Positions 1-6,600 of a stretch of 10,081 nt of DNA are shown here, piece by piece. The position numbers were made by a program, and so were the translations under genes. Source of the DNA: Cephalothrix spiralis (Eukaryota > Nemertea > Palaeonemertea > Archinemertea > Cephalotrichidae). A model generated the notes under the pieces. It was not told the DNA's origin, did not search any database, and saw only the letters and a program-made list of their open reading frames with translations. The DNA lies in assembly GCA_032353305.1 (NCBI GenBank), contig JAUCNG010422243.1:1-10081 (forward strand). The letters are read 5' to 3'. Each line of letters starts with the position of its first letter. Position 1 is the first letter of the stretch.

Positions 1-599
1 TCAACTATCCGCCAATATGCTAAACTTTTGGTACAAAAATAATTGCCCTCGCCAATTTTTCCATCCAATTGTGTATTTATACATATGAAATACCAGGGGC
101 CCAAATTTAATTTCCCATTGCTCATTATCGACTCGAGGAACAAATGTTCTCATGGGAAAAGGAAATAATTTGGACTCAAAAAGTCAGCGAATATTTCTTT
201 GAGTGAAAGTCAGGGAAAATTCAAGAGAATTTTAAAAGTTTATGTATATGACAATTCTTTTATCATGCTTGGTTAGAATGCGCAAATTTACTCTGGTAAA
301 CAAGAGTTGTGATTTGGTGATTCGGATACAGCATCCTTATGGATGGAAAGTGTCATGACCTATGCCAACGGGTGTACTTTTAAAAGCACACTAGAGCCAA
401 ATAATGAAATGGTCTTGATAAAGTTAGGACTAGGGAAAATTCAGGGGAAATTGAAATTTCAAAAGGATGGCCACCTTAGGTTGTTGAGCCACGGATTTGG
501 GATACTGATTTATAGTTTTATCAAAATTTAGAATTTATTTAAATGAGGAAGAAGTCAAATTTTTCAAACCGGGCGAAAATGTGAGATTTTATTTTTCAG
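1..599 (+). other. Intron (3' part) upstream of the first visible exon
   Basis: This stretch ends in a T-rich tract and AG at 598-599. It should follow the exon coding for the segment before the DWEW region (in relatives, the MW...PEEVLLANALW start and FILQRRKG segment). I looked for that segment here and did not find it. A 62-codon open frame at 343-531 has no resemblance to the family. No promoter or repeat could be supported. Confidence 0.7.
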
Positions 600-677
600 G
601 TATTGCAGTTTCAAACAGCAAAAGAGAAATATTTAAAGACTGGGAATGGATAGACATAAATTTGATACCAACATTAG
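600..677 (+). CDS. TBC1D9: TBC1D9-like exon A: pre-GRAM segment with DWEW motif
   Basis: 78 bases, entered and left in phase 1. The first two bases complete a codon begun upstream, and full codons run from 602 to 676. The peptide begins [11 protein letters not shown], then [13 protein letters not shown]. It aligns with the TBC1D9 segment YWTIACGGSRKE...HWEWLEQNLLQTL. The acceptor is AG at 598-599 after a T-rich tract; the donor is gtaagg at 678. A second AG at 607-608 would remove exactly three codons in frame, but the family match to the Ile-Ala lost that way favours 600 as the start. Confidence 0.88.
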
Positions 678-3600
678 GTAAGGATATTAAATAAATTATC
701 GAAATATTATTTTCATCGTTGTTATATTGATGTTTTCATAATTTGCAAAATGAAAAAAATAATTGCAAAAAGAGTTGTTGGGGCAAACATTTTATAAAAA
801 ATAATTCCAGGCCATTTGGCCTCAAACTCAATTTTGCAATTTTACGGCATAGGACTATGCATATTTTACCCCCTTCTGCGGGTGAAGATACACCGTGCTT
901 ATTCCTAGATTTAAGCATCATGTATAACCCCGTACAACATTTAGTTACTTGTCCGCCATTAGAATATATATTATCATTGTTCTATATCTACAATGTAATT
1001 AGCGATTTAACTCAATGAGTTAACGCGCTTGCACTTGGCTATACCAAGTGTCTCAATTCCGCAAACGGGCGCGTGTTAGAACATCATTCGGGGTTAGCAT
1101 TTCATTAAAAAAAACTGACTTAGAATTAAACAAAATGGTAGAACTTACGCTATAAGCGCAGGAGGTTGTATTTTATGTACATAGTACAGATATCTACCTC
1201 TTGTTTACTAGTGTAGGGAAACAGGGTGTCTGAATATCTACCCTCAAACTTGATCAGCTGATTTGAGAGTGTCACACCACGATTAATATTATGAATCCCT
1301 GACGGTCTGTTTTCTGAGAGGTCATTTAAACTATTCTATTTACAGGGGCTTTCGACAACGATGAAGAAGCCACAGAGTTTGTCAAATGCAAAATTGAAAG
1401 TCTGATTGCTAATAACACTACTGAAATCATCCAAGATGGTAAAAGATCTTTTAAATTATAGTTTATTTTAATCTTTTTCATAAAGTTTTTATTCTCTGCC
1501 GCTCGGACATCAATTCAATTTTTTTTGTTTCTGCCGCCCCGACGGAATTAAAAAACACGTCGGTATGTAAAATCCCTATTTGGAGCAGATATTAAAATGT
1601 TAAATTCAACATTCTGTCACAAAAAAAGGTCAAATTATTAATAATTATTCAATTAATTGTTTTGCCGCGCCGACGATATTTTTAAAAATATGTTCCCCCG
1701 CCGCTCTGTCGACCCCTACAATCAACATGATAGTCTATCGTGGAACAGGCCACAGATTTTAAAATTATATTTTATATTGCTAAAATGAGAAATGATTTTT
1801 AATTTTCCTAAAAGTTGGTGATCTCCAAAGTCTACTGCAGGACGTCCCGATTTGGTATCTCCGAGGTTTGTATCATGATATGGTCAAAGACTAAATATAT
1901 AAAGACGGTCAACCTCATACAAAATGGTCCGTAGTAGTTAGGGCCCAAATGACTGGCACCCGTCGCATTCCCTAAGCTATTTTAAAATCAGATATAGATG
2001 TCACTGACAGATACCCGTTGCCTATCTTTATATGTTTAATCTATGATATGGTCATGGTAAAGCTGGGATGGTTAAGGAACCGGTCAAAATAATTCGCCAT
2101 GCAATATCATATCTGTGACTTTGCCTTCTTGAACACCACTGCAATACACAAGGTGTTTTGGGTGTAAAGTACCGAATCTTCCTCTGTTATTTTTCCAGAA
2201 ATCAGGATTTTTCTGTAAAAGTCTTAGAGGTTTAATAATAGCCTATCATTCACTGGGTCATGGCCTCGACTCCGAAACGCACGGGCAACGGTACTTGGGA
2301 CTGCAGTCACTCTGTTTGTGTACGTGTGTAGATGTCTCAATTATTAAAATTTTTGTATTAGTTGAAAATCAAAATTTTGAATTTAATTGAATTATTTGTT
2401 AATTTTTTAATATCAATTTTCAGATGAAGAAACTAACATCAAGGTAGCAACATTTAAATTCAGGAAATTATTCAACATGCCAATTGAAGAGAAATTAGTC
2501 AATTGTAAGTACAAATTATGATATGGAACTCTTGGTATTCAATTTCGGCTTAAAATCACTTGGCTTCCATCGGGCTTCGTTCTCTAGAACACCCACCAGG
2601 CCTGAGCGACCTTTTTACCGCTTACAAAGCTCCATTTTGCCTCCGGTGTTACCGTAGACCCAGAACACGTATGGCAATCTGTGTCAAAAATTCAGACGGC
2701 TGCGGGCACGAAATCTTCAGAGTAACTTTTCCCTAAATCCTCCTAAAAAACCTGCCAATGAAGTTTCTAGTTAAATTATCTCTAGTTAAATTATCAACTG
2801 CTGTTCATATTTCTTTTGCGTTTTTTTCAGATTATTCCTGTAGCTACTGGAAAAACAAAGTTCCGAGGCAGGGTTGGCTGTACCTGAGTGTCAATCATAT
2901 GTGTTTTTATTCCTTCCTGATGGGAAAAGAGGCTAAAATAATCATAAGATGGACTGACGTTGTGGTATGTGGAATCATTGTTTCATTTCCGGTTTTAAAG
3001 TGCCGTGGGTAACGATTTGGACACACACCCTGAAAATCTTTGAAAACACTAATTTAGGCATAAATTTTGGTCCATGCATATAAGTGAATTATTCAAAATG
3101 TGCCTATTTTCAGATTTTGACCTAAAATGGGGCTTCGTCCCATTGACCCTCTATTCAATAATTATTAAGTGTGTAGGCAATTAAAGGCAATTTAATACAG
3201 GAGCAAATAGATTTACCCTATACCGAGAGTGCATAACTTCAAACCTGGTATATTAGATCTATTACGCCTAGTTCCCTTCCCCATTCGCGCCGTTATTTCA
3301 AACCTGAAATGCTCAAATAGCTCAATGAACATTGAACACCTGCTGTTTCTTAAAAGCTTTCAATTCACGTTATTCGAAGCGCTAAAATACAAACTACAAT
3401 CGTTGTAACTAAGGTTACGCCTTAGTCGATCAAAATTTTGAATTCGAAAGAGGGTATGGAACGCCAAAATCAGAGGAGAATCTATCAGACCTTCTACCTT
3501 TATAAACAACCAATGCATTGGACATTGTCATAATTTTTATATGTGTTTTACCTTGAATTTTCCTTGAAAAGTTAGGAAATCGGAGAAAAGTGGACAGCCT

Positions 3601-6600
3601 TCATTTTAAGATAATTTTGATAATTTTTCAGAAACTTGACAAAGGGAACAACATGCTCTTTCCAGATAGCATCCATGTTGCAACTCGAGAAAATGATGTA
3701 AGTAGCGTCAATTGGAAATTTAAGAAATATAAGAGATTTCATTCATGACCTAAGTCATGATATCTAAGTGTAGAAACAAAAAAGTGTTTCTCGCTTCGCT
3801 CTGATCGAAATATATATAAATTTTATTATTTATATAATTTGTTGTCAAAGACGGTGCGCAAAAAACTATTTCTCTTAACTTGACCTAGATTTGTAATTAT
3901 TATTAACCATCAGTTGAAAAATTCTCGTAATCAAGTTCAAAACATCATACAAATTTGACACAAAAATTAAATAAGGCAAAAATAAATTGGGGCCCAGGTG
4001 ATCGCTATGTAGTCAAATATAGTGATTGTATTCCAAATTGTTTCCATTCAAATATAATCGTTTTCAAGTCTACTCATACAGCTGTTTAACTAATGAAAAA
4101 ATAATAAATCGAACACCGCAATGAGGTTTTGTTTATGCACAGTTGTTATTTTTTGTATGACAAACATTAGATAACCTTTCAGCCAGTGTATTCACCTGCA
4201 TTTTATATTAATTTTTCAATCAAATTGCGATCAGTCAGACAATGATTTATGAAAAAATTATAGGATATATGTATTATACTTCTATGATGACAAATTAACT
4301 ATTTTAAGGGCCCTGCAAAAATATCAGTTATTCCATGCTTAAGCCCATTGGGGCTTGATCCCCTATACGATCCTATAAATTAGCTAAATGAATAACTTTG
4401 AAATTGGACACTGAAACTTTAGGGCCATAATCTGTTCGTTTTTTAACTGGGCAAATTCTATATTATCTGTGTCCCAATATTATGGAAACAGCCAGATGAC
4501 GTCATATTGTGTCAAAATATGTATTTGAGAAATGAAAAAGATTTGGTGCAGATCGGTTCATAACTAAGGGAGCTACGATAATTCTCCTTAAGAACCTCTG
4601 GTCTCATTTCCCCTACCCTAAATATCATACTCTTAATCGAGAGAATCATTTTTTAAATTTTCAGTGCATTTAAGTGTTTAATAATTTTTTTTGTGAATAG
4701 TAAATTGAATAAGAAATTTAAAAAAGTCATAAAAAATTTTCGAGAAAGGACGTTCATTTGGGGAATTCTAACTTTGTGGTCCTTTGGGGAAATTTATGTA
4801 CCTCAGTTGTTGTACTAAATTTATTTGATTTGAAAGACAATGATCACTCTTGATATTGTCAATTCATAATTAAGTCACAATAAGACGTCATTCTGGCTTT
4901 TCTCCATAATATTGGGACACCCTGTACGTAAAAATGCATTGATTAATATAACGCCATTTCACAGAGATAATTGAGAATTTTGACACACCAGACAGACATT
5001 GCAGATACGCCCCTGGTTTGGTTTAAAAGTACTCTTGATGTATTCCAAAATTTTAGGCATACTCTGGCTATATAGTGCTAGTAAGTTCCGGCGCCGCCCG
5101 CGATCAGGGAAGAGATCCATCGTGATTCTATTCCAAATTAAAAATGTAGTAATCTCCTTTTTAGGCATGATCAATTATGCCCAATATATTTCAAGCGCCA
5201 GAATTGTTCGTATTTTAATTACAAGTATGTATTTATAATACATTGGTCTAACAAGAACGTGAAGCGAATAAGGCCTTAGATCTAGATAGGTATTCTTGAA
5301 ATGACTGTAAATCCATGGGTGATCGTTTCGAATCTTAATTAGGATGAACCGATTTATTTACCGTTCTACGTATCACTTCTCTGACGTTGGACAAACTAAG
5401 AAAAACATTAAATCTTTATACGCAGCTGAGGAATAGCTCTTAGGATATATTTTCTTACTATTTTTGTAAGTTAGCTTTTGCACTGTTAATTTCCAATGGG
5501 CATATATCGTCGCTTGAGAATTATAACCCGTTATCTGCATAATTTGACCAAAAACTTTGACCTAAGATATGTCAAAAGCAAAACATAAATTTAAGGTAAT
5601 TATAAGAGACAAAATATATTCTAGTCGTGAAACTCTATCAGTCTATCATCTACAAAAAAAATAGAAAGTCGGTGTTTTCAAAAAGCGAAAGCCTGTTATG
5701 GTCATCCTGACAGTGTAAATTGTTATTTTTTGTTTGTACTGTTTTTATAAATTGAAATAAAAAATATAAATTAAAAAAAAAAAATTCTCAAGCGACGATA
5801 TATGTGAATTCAAATTTCAAAATGATTCAGGCTTTATCGTTTTAATTTCATATGATTGTTCATTTTCCAGCATTACTTTTCCATGTTCTTGAGCAGTCAT
5901 GATACATTTCGCCTAATGGAACAGCTTGCTAACATGGCTATGAGACAGTATGTATCCTCTTCTAATTGAATTAAAATAACTTTATACTTTATAACGTCAG
6001 AAAGCGCAACTTTTCGCAAAATTTCTGCGGGTTTGCTTTTGATATTCAGAATTTGAGAGTCTGTATTCTTTTGCGATTAATTTGGTATATAACATTTATT
6101 TAAAAAGATTGTACTTAAAAAAAGATTGATTTTTTAAACCAAATTTAGTATTGTTTTCCTATACCTGGAAATCAGAGGTGTGTAACCACGAGAGCTACAC
6201 CTTGGAAGCGGGCTTGGTAAGTCCTTGCAGGATAACACGCTCATTTTCAGTATACAGAAAACTGGACCTGGTGGCGGGGTACTGGACTGGAAATGCTAGC
6301 GAAGGCGCCCGGTGACTGGTACTGATACTTAACATATCGTTGAAAATCCATCTTCATCAGCCTCTAGTCTAGTATTTCATTATCTAATATGGTTTATGAA
6401 TATGATTTTCTTTTTCTTCAGATTGATATCTGATGAAACGTTTGTTGAAGATAAATTTCTTGCTTCGAGAACAAAGTAAGTAATTGTGTGTTACTTAAAA
6501 ATGGTAATTAGCTAGATTCTAAATAATTATAGTCCCCAGTCATTTTTTGGAACAGCTTTTCAGGGGGTAAAAAAATTAATCCGAAGTTTGTCATTATTTT

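Larger units (their letters stand above)
3698..5870 (+). other. Largest intron (2,173 bases), carrying two inverted-repeat elements
   Basis: Donor gtaagt at 3698, acceptor TTTTCCAG ending at 5870. It contains the mariner-type MITE at 4466-4924 and the 22-base-TIR element at 5501-5804. Elsewhere: a perfect hairpin at 3743-3760 (TCATGAC, 4-base loop, GTCATGA), an AT-rich imperfect palindrome at about 3807-3840, and a short GC-rich island at about 5087-5108. Open frames of 71-79 codons on both strands at 4959-5238 match no known family and have no supporting context. Confidence 0.85.

Noticed and set aside
343-531. 62-codon open frame on +
   Set aside because: It lies in the intron before exon A and has no similarity to the N-terminal TBC1D9 segment; composition is ordinary for non-coding DNA.
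600-610. Alternative acceptor AG at 607-608 for exon A
   Set aside because: It would remove the Ile-Ala that align with relatives; kept only as a possible minor three-codon variant.
736-1018. Overlapping open frames on both strands (61 and 91 codons)
   Set aside because: Each is the shadow of the other in AT-rich intron DNA, with no motif, signal or family resemblance.
2758-3012. 84-codon open frame starting with ATG at 2758
   Set aside because: Only 2831-2964 is exon; the ATG and first residues are intronic and run through the polypyrimidine tract, and the tail runs past a consensus donor.
4959-5238. 71- and 79-codon open frames on opposite strands
   Set aside because: No recognisable protein; they lie just outside the MITE and are not a transposase remnant that I can identify.
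6244-6325. Cryptic exon after TTTTCAG at 6244-6250
   Set aside because: The following sequence gives no match to the family between the MRQ and LISDE segments, which already join perfectly through 5947 and 6422.
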